14,624 nucleotides of DNA from Thermodesulfobacteriota bacterium (GTDB taxonomy: Bacteria > Desulfobacterota > BSN033 > UBA1163): assembly GCA_030024065.1 (NCBI GenBank), contig JASEIE010000032.1, positions 2,891-17,514 of the forward strand. The letters run 5' to 3'. Positions 14,570 to 14,624 of the stretch are shown here, one piece after another. The notes under the pieces were generated by a model, which had not been told where the DNA came from, did no database searches, and was given only the letters and a program-made list of their open reading frames with translations. The stretch's first letter is position 1, and every line of letters starts with the position of its first letter. The position numbers and the translations under genes were made by a program.

Positions 14570-14624
14570 TGTAATCCCTCAGTTATGGGTAATTATTGGT
14601 TATGGAGTTATTCCTTTTTCCCCG
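14570..14624. repeat. Inverted copy of the left repeat element, cut by the window edge
   Basis: These 55 bases are the exact reverse complement of 85-139, including TCAGTTATGGG (14579-14589) and the final TTCCTTTTTCCCCG. The match stops only because the window ends; the next bases would be the cloverleaf palindrome if the copy is complete. The repeat begins 10 bases after the last stop codon. No T-rich stem-loop terminator is seen between the stop and the repeat. Confidence 0.9.

Overview
The window is a single, tightly packed catabolic and transport cluster from a Gram-negative-type bacterium. All 15 intact genes lie on the + strand, mostly with strong AGGAGG-type ribosome sites and short gaps or 4-base overlaps. 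Moderate GC, an exported TctC-type binding protein and several palindromic dispersed repeats suggest a Desulfobacterota/Syntrophobacterales-like anaerobe or a relative. This is an impression from gene style, not a phylogenetic result.

Layout. Bases 1-139 hold a palindromic repeat element, followed by a good sigma70-like promoter (158-186). Then come tctA, tctB, an ornithine cyclodeaminase/mu-crystallin family gene, class II aldolase/adducin gene 1 and tctC. Bases 5281-5364 hold a relic of the 3' end of a ubiD-type gene. After it come an iron-sulfur flavoprotein-like reductase, aldolase 2, UbiD-type decarboxylases 1 and 2, two related single-domain cupins, aldolase 3 and UbiD-type decarboxylase 3. 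The last two genes are half-size COG0701-like permeases. From base 14570 the window ends in an exact inverted copy (55/55 bases) of bases 85-139, so the whole gene set sits between inverted repeats.

How the genes may work together (inference). A tripartite tricarboxylate transporter (TctABC) would import a carboxylate, probably an aromatic or heteroaromatic (poly)carboxylate. Three prenylated-FMN decarboxylases of the UbiD family, three metal-dependent class II aldolase/adducin enzymes (a family that includes decarboxylases as well as aldolases) and a two-cupin pair, possibly a split ring-cleaving dioxygenase or an isomerase, would process it. The OCD-family protein would be an NAD(P)-dependent imine/keto-acid enzyme or cyclodeaminase. 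The permease pair could move a product or a second substrate. No UbiX-type flavin prenyltransferase, CoA ligase, ring reductase or regulator is present, so cofactor supply and control must be encoded elsewhere.

Evolution. Aldolases 1 and 2 are about 85% identical (195 of 229 residues by hand count). The ubiD relic downstream of aldolase 1 matches the 3' end of the ubiD gene downstream of aldolase 2 at 67 of 81 bases. This points to an old duplication of an aldolase-ubiD module, with the ubiD of one copy later deleted and tctC now in its place. An aldolase-UbiD pairing occurs three times in the window, once as a relic.
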